Positions 7,357 to 17,225 of a stretch of 64,000 bases of DNA are shown here, piece after piece. The DNA lies in the NCBI RefSeq assembly GCF_017352115.1, contig NZ_CP071448.1, positions 2,999,001-3,063,000 of the forward strand, given 5' to 3'. Under the pieces are notes generated by a model. The model was not told the origin of the DNA. It did no database searches and was given only the letters and a program-made list of their open reading frames with translations. A program made the translations under genes and the position numbers. Source of the DNA: Flavobacterium endoglycinae. Lineage in GTDB: Bacteria > Bacteroidota > Bacteroidia > Flavobacteriales > Flavobacteriaceae. Position 1 is the first letter of the stretch. Every line of letters begins with the position of its first letter.

Positions 7357-9723
7357 TTATTTTTCCAAATTTTCCAAATCCTCTTTCTTAGTTTTTTTCT
7401 TCTCAAAAGTCAAAACTAAAGAAGGTAATACCACTAAGTTAGCAAACATCGCAAATGCTAAAGTACAAGAAATCAATCCTCCTAAAGCAATCGTTCCGCT
7501 GAAACTTGATAAGGTAAAAGTTGCAAAACCTAAAATCAAAACCACGGAAGTATAAAAAGTACTGATTCCAGTTTCTCTTAAAGCACTGAAAACCGATTTC
7601 TTCACTTTTCCGCCGCTTTGTAGCAAGTCATGTCGGTATTTTGCCATAAACTGAATCGCATTATCAACCGAGATTCCGAATGCAATACTGAATACTAAAA
7701 TTGTTGAGGGTTTTAACGGAATTCCAAAATAACCCATTAATCCAGACGTAATGCAAAGTGGTAAAATATTCGTAATTACCGAAGCCATTACCATTTTGAA
7801 AGAACGGAATAAATACAAAATCAGAACAGCAATCGTTAAAATTGCGAAAATTAAGGATTCGATTAAGTTGTCAACCAAATATGAAGTTCCTTTTTGGAAT
7901 ACTAATGCTTTTCCAGTAACGGTAACTTCAAAACGGTCTTTTGGGAAAATTTCATCAATTTTAGAATGTAATTTTTTCTCCACTTTCGCCATTTCATCCG
8001 TTCCAATATCTTTCATGAAAGTGGTGATTCGGGCATATTGTCCAGTCGAATCAACATACGATTTCATTAGATTTTCTTTGCTGTTTTTCGTTGCATTTTT
8101 AGCATAACTTAAAATGAAAGTCTGCTCTTGCGAAGTTGGCAATTGGTAATATTCTGGATTTCCGTTGTAGAAAGCTTGTTTCGAATATTTAACCAAATTC
8201 ACTACAGAAACTGGCTTTGCCAATTCTGGAATTTCAGCAATTGTATTTTGCAACTCGTCCATTTTACGAATCGTAGAAGCTTTCATAACGCCTTTTTTCT
8301 TTTTGGTATCAATCATGATTTCCAAAGGCATAACTCCGTTGAATTCTTTTTCGTAAAATAAAATATCTTTAAAGAAAGAAGCGCTTTTTGGCATTTCGCC
8401 AATTAAACTTCCTGAAACTTTCATTTGCGAAACTCCAATGACACTGAAAACTAAAAGTAAACCGTAAATGATGTAAACGAATCTGCGCTTTGTTTTTACC
8501 AAATTTTCAACCACATTTAATAAAGTTGAAATATAAGTTTTCGTTAAATGGTATAAGTGTTTTTCTTTTGGAAGCGGCAGAAAACTGTAAATAATCGGCA
8601 CGATAAAAAGTGTCAGTAAATAAACAGAAATCACGTTGATTGAAGTCACCATTCCGAATTCGAAAAGCAAATCGTTTCCTGTAATCATGAATGTTGCAAA
8701 ACCAATTGCCGTTGTTAGATTCGTCATTAAAGTCGAAACTCCAATTTTAGAAATAACACGCTGCAAGGCTTTCGCCTGATTGTTATGCAATTTAATTTCC
8801 TGCTGGTATTTATTAATTAAGAAAATACAGTTTGTAATTCCGATTACAATAATCAGCGGTGGAATGATTGCTGTTAAAATCGTGATTTTGTAGCCAAACA
8901 ATCCAAGTGTTCCGAAGGACCAGATTACGCCGACAATTAAAATACAAATCGAAATAAAAGTGGCTCTGAACGAACGGAAAAAGAAAAAGAAAATCAATGA
9001 AACAGTCAATAAAGCCGCACCAATGAAAAGTCCGATTTCGCCTTTCATGTCGTCAGCATTGATGGTTCTGATGTACGGCATTCCGGAAACCTTCAAATCA
9101 ATTCCGGTTGTTTTTTCGAACTTGTTGATTTTCGGAACTAAATTTTCAAGTATAAAAGTTTTTCTTTCAGGCGTATTTACCAGCGCTTTGTTAATGTAAA
9201 TAGCAGAACGTACACTTCCACTTTCTTTATTAAATAAAAGTCCTTCGTAAAAAGGCAGGTTATGAAATAAATCATACTGAACACTTTTTAAGTACGCAGG
9301 ATCTAAGGTTTTGCTTTGATCAATAAATGGCGTTAAGACAAATTTTTCGTTAACGGTGTCTTTTTCCAGTTTTTTTAAATCATTTAAAGAAACCACTAAA
9401 TCAACTTCTTTTGATTTTTTTAAACCTGTCATTAACTCATTCCAAGCCGCATAATTTTTAGGAGTAAAAAAGTTTTTATCTTGAAAACCAATAACAACAA
9501 GATTTCCTTCTTCACCAAATTTGTCTAAGAATTTTTGATATTCTTTATTAGCGATATGATCTTTTGGAAGCAGGTTTGCTTCAGTATAAGTCATAGAAAG
9601 GTTTTTCCACTGAAAACCAAGAAAAATGGTTAAAGCAGCAAGGATAATCAGAATTGTTATTCTGTTTTTAAGTATAATTCGGGCTAGTTTTTCCCAAAAT
9701 CCAACTTGAATAGTGTTTTTCAT
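7357..9723 (-). CDS. RND/MMPL-family inner-membrane exporter
   Basis: A 788-residue protein of the MMPL/SSD-containing RND branch. Its two halves have the same plan: one transmembrane helix (ILKNRITILIILAALTIFLGF), a large periplasmic loop, then five helices, giving about 12 in total. The first helical bundle is at about residues 230-390 (IGLFIGAALLTVSLIFFFFFRSF and following) and the second at about 635-775 (FAILTIAVLILYLFRSF and following). The C-terminus is highly charged. No outer-membrane or adaptor partner is adjacent, unlike AcrB-type pumps; single-gene members of this branch usually handle lipids or hydrophobic cargo. The substrate cannot be told from sequence. Confidence 0.88.
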   Translation of the reverse strand: MKNTIQVGFWEKLARIILKNRITILIILAALTIFLGFQWKNLSMTYTEANLLPKDHIANKEYQKFLDKFGEEGNLVVIGFQDKNFFTPKNYAAWNELMTGLKKSKEVDLVVSLNDLKKLEKDTVNEKFVLTPFIDQSKTLDPAYLKSVQYDLFHNLPFYEGLLFNKESGSVRSAIYINKALVNTPERKTFILENLVPKINKFEKTTGIDLKVSGMPYIRTINADDMKGEIGLFIGAALLTVSLIFFFFFRSFRATFISICILIVGVIWSFGTLGLFGYKITILTAIIPPLIIVIGITNCIFLINKYQQEIKLHNNQAKALQRVISKIGVSTLMTNLTTAIGFATFMITGNDLLFEFGMVTSINVISVYLLTLFIVPIIYSFLPLPKEKHLYHLTKTYISTLLNVVENLVKTKRRFVYIIYGLLLVFSVIGVSQMKVSGSLIGEMPKSASFFKDILFYEKEFNGVMPLEIMIDTKKKKGVMKASTIRKMDELQNTIAEIPELAKPVSVVNLVKYSKQAFYNGNPEYYQLPTSQEQTFILSYAKNATKNSKENLMKSYVDSTGQYARITTFMKDIGTDEMAKVEKKLHSKIDEIFPKDRFEVTVTGKALVFQKGTSYLVDNLIESLIFAILTIAVLILYLFRSFKMVMASVITNILPLCITSGLMGYFGIPLKPSTILVFSIAFGISVDNAIQFMAKYRHDLLQSGGKVKKSVFSALRETGISTFYTSVVLILGFATFTLSSFSGTIALGGLISCTLAFAMFANLVVLPSLVLTFEKKKTKKEDLENLEK

Positions 9724-9952
9724 AAATCTTTAAAAATGGATGCAAATGTAGTGAAAAGTGCTCGAAATCATAAATAATCAACTCTATTTTACTTAATGTT
9801 AACACAAATTTCAGTGTCTTTTACAGACGATAATTTCGTAATTTTTGCGATAGAATCATCTGCTTTTCTCATATTTGTATTGAAATTACATCGAAAGAAA
9901 AAGAATTCGATTTTTTTAATCTGCAAAATCTACAGCAGTAAAAACAAATACA

Positions 9953-10714
9953 ATGCAGGAAAACAATACGACAACTTTTATTTTTTTAGCAATCCTTTTA
10001 TTGCTGATTGTCATTATTTGTATCATGATGTACCAGCTCATGCAGGCCAAAAAAGCAAAGGATGATGCCGAAAAAAGTTTCTACGCGCTCGAAGTAAAAG
10101 TAAATGATCTTCAGTTAGAAAACTTAGAGTCAAAACTCAATCCGCATTTGTTTAAAAATATTTTAAATTCAATTCAGTCGCATGCTTACCAAACGTATTT
10201 TGCACTCGATAAACTCGCAAATGTTCTGGATTATATTTTGTATGAAAGCAAAAATAAATTTGTCACAGCGAGAGAAGAAATTGATTTTGCGTTGAATTTA
10301 ATTGAAATCAACAAAATTAAAATCAGTCCGCTTTTTGAGTTGAAGGTTAAAACCAATATTAATAAAGAAGATAAATTATACGATCAGCCTTTGATGGCGC
10401 CTTTGATTTCAATTGATCTCATAGAAAACGCTTTTAAACACGCCGATCTGCAAAGTCCAGATGCTTTTATTTCGGTTGTGTTTGAGTTTAAAGACAATGC
10501 TTTTTTTATGACGGTTTCGAATAAAATTTCAGATAAAAAGGTTTTGAAAAAAGAACGAAGCGGATTAGGTCAAGCCACACTCGAACATCGTTTGCGCATC
10601 ATTTACAAGAATAATTTTAAACTGGATAAGTTTATAGAAAATGGTGTATATATTGCTCATCTAAAAATAGATTTACTTGAATACAAAACTGAAATGCTTG
10701 CTTCTGGACGATGA
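9953..10714 (+). CDS. LytS-type sensor histidine kinase
   Basis: A 253-residue inner-membrane kinase of the His_kinase (LytS/YehU) family. One N-terminal helix spans about residues 9-29, followed by a short coiled coil (KKAKDDAEKSFYALEVKVNDLQLENLE). The phosphoacceptor motif KLNPHLFKNILNSIQSH has His65. The ATPase domain has the N-box PLISIDLIENAFKHA and a G-box SGLGQATLEHRL. There is no sensory domain beyond the helix. A -7-like CATATTTG lies at 9870-9877. The reading frame overlaps the next regulator gene by 38 nt. The signal is unknown. Confidence 0.93.
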   Translation: MQENNTTTFIFLAILLLLIVIICIMMYQLMQAKKAKDDAEKSFYALEVKVNDLQLENLESKLNPHLFKNILNSIQSHAYQTYFALDKLANVLDYILYESKNKFVTAREEIDFALNLIEINKIKISPLFELKVKTNINKEDKLYDQPLMAPLISIDLIENAFKHADLQSPDAFISVVFEFKDNAFFMTVSNKISDKKVLKKERSGLGQATLEHRLRIIYKNNFKLDKFIENGVYIAHLKIDLLEYKTEMLASGR

Positions 10715-11396
10715 GATTCCGGGATTGACCTACCTAAAAATGCTTTGCGAACAAATTCCAGAACTGGAAATCGTAAAGACATACAACAATCCTGAGAAAC
10801 TTTTATCTGATGTTTCTAATCTTGATTTCGATTTATTGATTTCGGATATAGAAATGCCGGGTATTGATGGTCTGCATCTGGCTGAAAAACTACAAGACAA
10901 ACTGGTGATTTTTTGCACGGCATATAAAGAATATGCGGCAGAAGCTTTTAATATTGATGCGGTCGATTATATTACAAAACCCGTAAAATTAGAACGTCTG
11001 CAAAAAGCCATTACAAAAGCTTTTGAACGTTTTGATAAATCAGATTCGGCTAAAAAATTCATTCAGTTAAATACTGATAAAGGAAAGACGCTGTTGTATT
11101 TCAATAAAATTCAATACATTAAAACAGCTCTAAGTGACAGCCGTGATAAAACGGTTTTAATGGCTGATGGCAGTTTTCTGAATTTAAAAAATGTAAAATT
11201 TGATACGCTTTTAAAAGAACTTCCCGAAACTGATTTCTGCCGTGTCAATAAAAAAGAAATTGTGGCCGTAAAAGCCATTAAGTTTTTTAATCATAACGAA
11301 ATTGTCCTTCATCATGTTGAAGAAAACCACAAAAACACGACTCTGATTTTAAGCGAAACCTATCGTTCTGATTTTTTGAGAAAGGTAAAAATATAA
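10677..11396 (+). CDS. LytTR-family response regulator
   Basis: A 239-residue regulator with a receiver domain (LLLDDE at residues 8-13, probable phosphoacceptor Asp57 in LLISDIEMPG, Lys in YITKPVKL) and a C-terminal LytTR DNA-binding domain from about residue 135 (YFNKIQYIKTALSDSRDKT). The reading frame has no usable ATG: the family-like N-terminus (NTKLKCLLLDDE) requires TTG at 10677, inside the 3' end of the kinase gene. The 38-nt overlap and the weak start suggest translational coupling to the kinase. It is cotranscribed with and very probably phosphorylated by the kinase; target genes are unknown. Confidence 0.93.
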   Translation: MNTKLKCLLLDDEIPGLTYLKMLCEQIPELEIVKTYNNPEKLLSDVSNLDFDLLISDIEMPGIDGLHLAEKLQDKLVIFCTAYKEYAAEAFNIDAVDYITKPVKLERLQKAITKAFERFDKSDSAKKFIQLNTDKGKTLLYFNKIQYIKTALSDSRDKTVLMADGSFLNLKNVKFDTLLKELPETDFCRVNKKEIVAVKAIKFFNHNEIVLHHVEENHKNTTLILSETYRSDFLRKVKI

Positions 11397-11509
11397 CTTA
11401 TTACAAAGTTTTTCGGTCTTGTTACATGGTTTGAAAATTAGCTTAAAAATCACTTTTTCACGTAAAGTTCTGTTCTGATATTTGCCGCATAAAATTAAAA
11501 GAATGCGTT

Positions 11510-13780
11510 ATGAACAAGTTTAAAAACTCTTTATTCTACGTTACAGTGATTGGTGGTTTTACAGCGCTGATGTATTGGATTATTACAAAAGGAGCGGCTC
11601 TCGAAACTGGACGTGAAATTGTAAAAAAGCAAGTAGAAAGCAACCACTGGAATGACTTTTTAAATTCGATGGTGCAAAATCTTCAGCATCCTCTGGCAAT
11701 TTTACTGGCTCAAATTGTAACGATTATTCTAACGGCACGTTTGTTCGGATGGTTTTTTAGAAAAATTGGACAACCTTCTGTAATTGGTGAAATGATTGCC
11801 GGAATTGTTTTAGGGCCTTCTTTAGTTGGAATGTACTTTCCAGAATTTTCAGCGGCTTTATTCCCAAAAGAATCTTTAGGAAATCTCCAGTTTTTAAGCC
11901 AGATTGGTTTAATTCTTTTCATGTTTGTGATTGGAATGGAATTAGACTTGAAAGTTTTAAAAAACAAAGCACACGATGCGGTGGTTATCAGCCATGCGAG
12001 TATCGTAATTCCGTTTACATTGGGAGTTACATTAGCTTATTTTATTTATGAAACTTTTGCTCCAAAAGGTGTTGAATTTTCTTCTTTTGGTTTGTTTATG
12101 GGAATTGCCATGAGTATTACCGCTTTTCCTGTTTTAGCCAGAATTGTTCAAGAAAGAGGCATGCAGAAAACCAAACTTGGAACGATTGCCATTACTTGCG
12201 CTGCGGCAGATGATGTTACCGCTTGGTGTATTCTGGCAGTTGTAATCGCGATCGTAAAAGCAGGTTCACTTTCAAGTTCTTTATATGTAATTGGAATGGC
12301 GGTTTTATATGTGATTATCATGCTGAAAATCGTTCGCCCGTTCCTAAAAAGAGTAGGAGATTTGAATGCAACGCGCGAAAGTTTAAACAAACCAGTTGTT
12401 GCGATTTTCTTTATTACGCTTTTAATTTCGTCTTATGCTTCAGAATTAATCGGAATTCATGCTTTGTTTGGCGCTTTCCTTGCAGGTGCAATTATGCCGG
12501 AAAACAATAAATTCAGAAATATATTTATTGAAAAAGTAGAAGATGTTTCGATCATTGTATTATTACCATTATTCTTTGTATTTACAGGTTTGCGAACGCA
12601 GATTGGTCTTTTGAATGATCCTGAATTATGGAAAATTACAGGATTGATTATCGCAGTTGCTGTAATTGGTAAATTCTTTGGAAGCGCGTTGGCGGCAAAA
12701 TTTGTGGGGCAAAATTGGAAAGACAGTCTGGCAATTGGAGCTCTTATGAATACTCGTGGTTTAATGGAACTTGTAGTTTTAAATATTGGTTATGATCTAG
12801 GCGTTTTATCTACAGAAGTTTTTACCATGATGGTAATTATGGCTCTTGTGACTACTTTTATGACTGGACCTGCTCTGGATTTTATCGGATTTCTATTTAA
12901 AGATAAAATAACAGCTATTCCGCAGGAAATTGGCAATAAAAGCAAATACAAAGTGCTGCTTTCTTTCGCAACACCTGAAAGAGGTAAAAAGCTGTTGAAA
13001 ATTGCTAATAGTTTAGTGAAAAAACAACAAGACAATTCTATTGTTACTGCCATGCATTTGTCTTTAAGTACCGAAATACATTCGTTTGATGTAAAAGAAC
13101 ACGAACGCAAAATGCTGGTTCCGGTTGTTGATGAATCTCATAAACTGAATCAGAATATGGTAAGTCTATTTAAAGTGTCTAATGATATTGATACCGATAT
13201 TGTCGATGCTGCGAATCAAGGGGAATATGATTTATTACTGGTTGGTTTGGGACAATCGATTTTTGACGGAACATTGCTTGGAAAGATTCTTGGTTTTACA
13301 ACCCGAATTGTAAATCCAGATCGTTTGATTGATAAGTTTACTGGAAAAGAAGGTTTGTTTGAAAATAATCCTTTTGATGAAAGAACCCGTCATATTCTTG
13401 CGAAAACAAAAATGCCGGTTGGTATTTTCATTGATAAGAATTTAGAAGAAGTTAATCAGGTATTTATTCCCGTTTTTACCAAAGAAGATGCTTTTTTAAT
13501 TGAATATGCCAAGAAATTAATCAATAATAATGGTTCACAAATTATCGTTCTTGATGCGAGTGGCGAAGTGAAAAATACACGCGAAATTCAGGAAACAATA
13601 CGTTCTATCGAACAGATTGCTCCAAATCACATTATGATTATGCACGACAGAACGCTTAAAAAAGAATTTTTAGAAAGCCAGGATTTAATGATGATTAGTT
13701 TAGAAAGCTGGAAAAAGCTTATAGAATCTCAAAGTACATGGCTGAATAATACGCCTTCGGTTTTGATTCTTAAACCTTAG
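11510..13780 (+). CDS. CPA2-family cation:proton antiporter
   Basis: A 756-residue inner-membrane protein. After one N-terminal helix (residues 7-27), the Na+/H+ exchanger domain runs from about 60 to 460 with about 12 helices. It contains the family signatures GQPSVIGEMIAGIVLGPSLVG, a CAAADDVTAWCILAVVIA double-Asp ion site and NTRGLMELVVLNIG. The C-terminal 290 residues form a soluble USP-like regulatory region (DLLLVGLGQSIFDG and PVGIFIDKNL). It is followed by an AT-rich terminator-like repeat at 13803-13843. A TGATATTTGC sequence about 30 nt upstream of the ATG is a candidate -7 element. Ion specificity (Na+ or K+) cannot be decided. Confidence 0.92.
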   Translation: MNKFKNSLFYVTVIGGFTALMYWIITKGAALETGREIVKKQVESNHWNDFLNSMVQNLQHPLAILLAQIVTIILTARLFGWFFRKIGQPSVIGEMIAGIVLGPSLVGMYFPEFSAALFPKESLGNLQFLSQIGLILFMFVIGMELDLKVLKNKAHDAVVISHASIVIPFTLGVTLAYFIYETFAPKGVEFSSFGLFMGIAMSITAFPVLARIVQERGMQKTKLGTIAITCAAADDVTAWCILAVVIAIVKAGSLSSSLYVIGMAVLYVIIMLKIVRPFLKRVGDLNATRESLNKPVVAIFFITLLISSYASELIGIHALFGAFLAGAIMPENNKFRNIFIEKVEDVSIIVLLPLFFVFTGLRTQIGLLNDPELWKITGLIIAVAVIGKFFGSALAAKFVGQNWKDSLAIGALMNTRGLMELVVLNIGYDLGVLSTEVFTMMVIMALVTTFMTGPALDFIGFLFKDKITAIPQEIGNKSKYKVLLSFATPERGKKLLKIANSLVKKQQDNSIVTAMHLSLSTEIHSFDVKEHERKMLVPVVDESHKLNQNMVSLFKVSNDIDTDIVDAANQGEYDLLLVGLGQSIFDGTLLGKILGFTTRIVNPDRLIDKFTGKEGLFENNPFDERTRHILAKTKMPVGIFIDKNLEEVNQVFIPVFTKEDAFLIEYAKKLINNNGSQIIVLDASGEVKNTREIQETIRSIEQIAPNHIMIMHDRTLKKEFLESQDLMMISLESWKKLIESQSTWLNNTPSVLILKP

Positions 13781-13802
13781 AAGGGCTAATTTCCCATAAA
13801 TA

Positions 13803-13843
13803 AATCCTAAATTCCAAATGCAATGCGATTGGGATTTGGGATT
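13803..13843 (+). terminator. AATTCC-word hairpin after antiporter gene
   Basis: AAATCCTAAATTCCAAAT faces ATTGGGATTTGGGATTT across a short GC-containing loop, and a run of T follows. The same AAATTCC/GGAATTT wording appears at 25410-25450, 25561-25622 and 32585-32627. Confidence 0.6.
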
Positions 13844-13850
13844 TTTTTTA

Positions 13851-13994
13851 GCCACGAATTCACGAATTTCATTGCTTTAACCTTTTAAAATTCTAGTTGA
13901 ATTTCACGAATTACTACTTAATTATTTGTAAAAATTTGTGTAATCTAGTGCTAAACTGCGCAAAGTTAAGAAGTGAAATTCGTGAATTCGTGGC
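13851..13994. repeat. Long CACGAATT inverted repeat (best copy)
   Basis: Arms of 21 bp (13851-13871 and 13974-13994) are perfect reverse complements and each contains two CACGAATT words. The spacer is 102 nt. A T-run precedes the left arm and an A-run follows the right arm, extending the pairing. It lies between convergent genes (antiporter and DUF5686 protein). Related copies are at 25467-25544 and 60387-60450, with a degenerate one at 802-886. Confidence 0.8.
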
Positions 13995-14045
13995 GAAAAA
14001 AAAGTTTAAGAAAGTATTGTAATTTGGAATTTTTAAAATTGGAAT

Positions 14046-16535
14046 TTAAAGCCCTAGATCAATAACATAAGAAATCTTAACCGCGATATTATCTTCAAAT
14101 TTCAATAATTGATTCGGTCCGTAACGATAGAATCCGCCTAGACCAAAACCTTTGTAGATTTTGTTGAGCTCAAGACCAGACTCGAAGAAACCTTTGTCTA
14201 AAGTTTTATAAGAAGGACCAACATGTTGTTCCGGATTTTCCATATGTCCCCAAGCCATTCTGGTAACCAAAACCAAAGAAGGACTTACTTTTTTCACGAT
14301 CTGCATTCGTTTAAATCCGTGTTTGGCCTGAAAAAACACATATTGACTCGAGAAAAACTCATTAAAAAACATCGTTTCAAAACTGTTTCTTCCCGCAAAA
14401 GTAATACGCTGTATTACGGTTTCTTTCGTAAGGTTGTTGGGCATTGTGTTGTATAAATGCGTTAACGGGGCATCGCCCATTGCATAACCACCTTGTAAAA
14501 GCAGACTTGTTTTTTGTCCGTTTAAATACTTCTTTTCGTATTCGGTTTTGAAATCTATTTTTCCAAAAGTAAAATCATTTCCTAAAACGTTTGGCAGCGT
14601 TTGCGTATACTGAAATGTAAATCTTGGAAATCGTTTATCTGATTCATTTCTTCCGGTTGGTGTCTGCATGAAATCGCTAAAAGGCGCCCAAACAATAGAA
14701 ACCATTGCCGTTGTCATAATATAATTTGAATACAAATGTTCGTTGTAATTAAAAAGATAATCGAACTTAGGTTCAACATACGTTCTGGCTAATTCAACAA
14801 CCGCTTCTGTTTTCGGAATAATTTTCGTTTGAATATTGGCTTTCCAGCTGTCGTATTTATAGAAAGTACTAATGTTGATTGGTCGTGGATCATAGATTTT
14901 AAAAACACGTTTGTCAACCGCAAAAACGGTACTCGCAATCTCTCGAATATCATCAGTATACGATCCGTTTAACCAAGTGTTGGTGTTTTTGTCTAATAAA
15001 AATCCAATGCCCAGATTGTATTTTACAACACCATCTTTTGTTCCGTAAGCACTATATCCTTCAATTCTGAAGTTTTTTGAAAATTTCTCATTAGTTATGC
15101 CTCCAAGTCCCAAACGGAATCCTTCATAATTATTATAGCTGATTATTTTCTTCAAATCCAGATCAACTGGACCAACTGGAATGTAACCGTTTAATATTTT
15201 TCGGCCAAAACCAAGACGTTTTTCAATTCTTCGATTTACAGATAAACTGTCTAGCAATTCATAAGTTTTTTCGCTTTTTTCGTCTAATGTTGCTTTTCGG
15301 TAAGTATTCCAGAATTCTTCAGGTTTCTGGCTCGCATCATCTTTAATTTCAATATAAAGTGATGGATTTTTAATAACAGTGGGATTGTTATAATGAATAT
15401 CGAAATTGTTGCTTTCAGAAAGCAAATAGGTAAAATCCGAAGCAGTTTTTTTTCTCGGCTCAAAATCGTCAGAGATATCGCCGTCAAATTGAATGGTACC
15501 TCCTAAAATTTTAATATCATCATCATTTTTTCCCTTTACAATTTTGAAAGTGGTATTGCTCTGAAACCATATCTTTTCGCTCGGCACATATTCAAATTCA
15601 TGAATACCGCTAATGTCTAAAACGCCTTTAATACGCATAACTGCTTTTGCAATGGCAAAATTTTCTTGGTCGATATACAAAACACCTTCAAGACCAGAGC
15701 TTTTTCTTTTATGTTTAAAATAAATCATAAAAGTTTCGCGGCCTTTTATGTTTACGGTGTCAAGAAGTTTGTAATTATACGAAGCAGGAGCGGTATTCGA
15801 AATTGGGTTTTCGTATTTGGTTTCAAAAAGTTCATATTTATTATCGTAAATAGAAATCGACTGCAGGTTAAAAGCTATAACTTCATAAATAGGATTTTTA
15901 AAACCAGCTATTTTGGTGCCAAGCACTGTTTCCTTAAGCTTATGATCGCCAAATTGGTATTGTGAAACTTTTTCAGTTTGAAATAAATGTTGTTTGGTAA
16001 TGATTTCTTTGAACTTATAATCAGATGAATCGATGTTGATTTTCTTTTTCTCAAGATCTTTATAAGTGGCAGAAGAATCTATTCTTCCCTGAATTGAATC
16101 AGGATTTGCGGTAACAATAAGTTTATTATAAGTTTTATATTCGAAAGTTTTGAGCTTTTTCTGTGGGTTGTTATTGTTCTTATTGGCAATAACTTTTTTG
16201 ATTATCGTCAAAGCTGGATTTTCATTTGAAACCACCACTTCTTTTAAATCATCTGTTTTTTGCACTAAAGAAATCGGATAAAACTTTTTGTTTTCGTCTA
16301 TAGCAATTTTTTTAGTTTGAAAACCAATATAAGAAACCGTAAAAAAACTTGATTTTGAACTGAAATTTAAAATGAATTTTCCGTCGACATCTGTAATTGT
16401 ATTGTTGTTATCTACAGTAGTAATGGTTGCAAACGGAAGAGGTTTGTTGTCTGCATCGGTTACAATTCCGTTTATTTGAAACTGCGCCTGAATACTAAGC
16501 GTAAAAAATAAAGTTAAGAAACAAAAAAGCCTCAT
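14046..16535 (-). CDS. DUF5686 / carboxypeptidase-like outer-membrane protein
   Basis: An 829-residue exported protein. A signal peptide (MRLFCFLTLFFTLSIQAQ) is followed by a carboxypeptidase-regulatory-like domain at about residues 20-95 (FQINGIVTDADNKPLPFATI, then VSYIGFQTKKI), and then the long DUF5686 region. The second half is rich in alternating aromatic strands and ends IAVKISYVIDLGL, consistent with an outer-membrane beta-barrel. No TonB plug is visible. It is monocistronic, with the frr terminator upstream. Function is unknown; the family is widespread in Bacteroidota. Confidence 0.87.
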   Translation of the reverse strand: MRLFCFLTLFFTLSIQAQFQINGIVTDADNKPLPFATITTVDNNNTITDVDGKFILNFSSKSSFFTVSYIGFQTKKIAIDENKKFYPISLVQKTDDLKEVVVSNENPALTIIKKVIANKNNNNPQKKLKTFEYKTYNKLIVTANPDSIQGRIDSSATYKDLEKKKINIDSSDYKFKEIITKQHLFQTEKVSQYQFGDHKLKETVLGTKIAGFKNPIYEVIAFNLQSISIYDNKYELFETKYENPISNTAPASYNYKLLDTVNIKGRETFMIYFKHKRKSSGLEGVLYIDQENFAIAKAVMRIKGVLDISGIHEFEYVPSEKIWFQSNTTFKIVKGKNDDDIKILGGTIQFDGDISDDFEPRKKTASDFTYLLSESNNFDIHYNNPTVIKNPSLYIEIKDDASQKPEEFWNTYRKATLDEKSEKTYELLDSLSVNRRIEKRLGFGRKILNGYIPVGPVDLDLKKIISYNNYEGFRLGLGGITNEKFSKNFRIEGYSAYGTKDGVVKYNLGIGFLLDKNTNTWLNGSYTDDIREIASTVFAVDKRVFKIYDPRPINISTFYKYDSWKANIQTKIIPKTEAVVELARTYVEPKFDYLFNYNEHLYSNYIMTTAMVSIVWAPFSDFMQTPTGRNESDKRFPRFTFQYTQTLPNVLGNDFTFGKIDFKTEYEKKYLNGQKTSLLLQGGYAMGDAPLTHLYNTMPNNLTKETVIQRITFAGRNSFETMFFNEFFSSQYVFFQAKHGFKRMQIVKKVSPSLVLVTRMAWGHMENPEQHVGPSYKTLDKGFFESGLELNKIYKGFGLGGFYRYGPNQLLKFEDNIAVKISYVIDLGL

Positions 16536-16597
16536 ACAGAATTATATAGTGTCAGAAACGAATAAAATTTGATTTTGGTATGCAAAAGTAATAATAA

Positions 16598-16635
16598 AAA
16601 AATCCGTTTGGCACACTTTGACCAAACGGATTTTT
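16598..16635 (-). terminator. frr terminator
   Basis: The perfect 14-bp stem AAAAATCCGTTTGG/CCAAACGGATTTTT has a 10-nt loop and is followed on the minus strand by a U-run. It lies 19 nt beyond the frr stop codon. Confidence 0.85.
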
Positions 16636-16654
16636 AAATTTCATTTTCAAAAAA

Positions 16655-17218
16655 TTAGACTTTCATGATTTCAGCTTCTTTTAAAGCTAATAATTCGTCA
16701 ATTTTTTTGATGTATGCATTTGTTAAGTTTTGCACTTCTTCTTCTGCAGATTTACAGATATCTTCTGAAGTTCCTTCTTTTTCTAACTTTTTAATGTCTG
16801 TATTAGCATCTTTACGAGAGTTACGAATACCAATTTTTGCATCTTCAGCTTCTGCTTTGGCTTGTTTTGCCAAATCACGACGGCGCTCTTCTGTTAAAGG
16901 TGGCACACTGATGATGATTACGTCTCCGTTGTTCATTGGGTTGAAACCAATATTAGCCACCATAATTGCTTTTTCAATTGCAGACAGCATGTTTTTTTCA
17001 AACGGCTGTAATGTAATTGTTCTAGCATCAGGAACACTAATTTTTGATACTTGAGAAAGTGGTGTTGCAGATCCGTAGTAATCAACAAAAACACCTCCAA
17101 GCATTGCTGGAGAAGCTTTTCCTGCACGAATATTTAGAAATTCTTTTTCTAAGTGTGCAATAGAACCGTTCATAGATTCTTCAGTGCTTTCTAATATAAA
17201 ATCGATTTCTTCAGTCAT
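16655..17218 (-). CDS. frr: Ribosome recycling factor
   Basis: A 187-residue RRF that, with EF-G, splits post-termination ribosomes. The N-terminal motif (STEESMNGSIAHLEKEFLNI, then RAGKASPAML) and the C-terminal helix (TNAYIKKIDELLALKEAEIM) match the family; length is typical (185). It lies downstream of pyrH on the same strand, an order conserved in many bacteria. The 74-nt spacer consists almost entirely of CAGTTT/AGTC repeat words (17226-17290), so a repeat has entered an otherwise tight operon. Confidence 0.98.
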   Translation of the reverse strand: MTEEIDFILESTEESMNGSIAHLEKEFLNIRAGKASPAMLGGVFVDYYGSATPLSQVSKISVPDARTITLQPFEKNMLSAIEKAIMVANIGFNPMNNGDVIIISVPPLTEERRRDLAKQAKAEAEDAKIGIRNSRKDANTDIKKLEKEGTSEDICKSAEEEVQNLTNAYIKKIDELLALKEAEIMKV

Positions 17219-17225
17219 TTTTTTT

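Noticed and set aside
16665..17054. A 129-codon open frame antisense to frr
   Set aside because: frr is certain on the other strand; this frame has no family features and lies wholly inside it.
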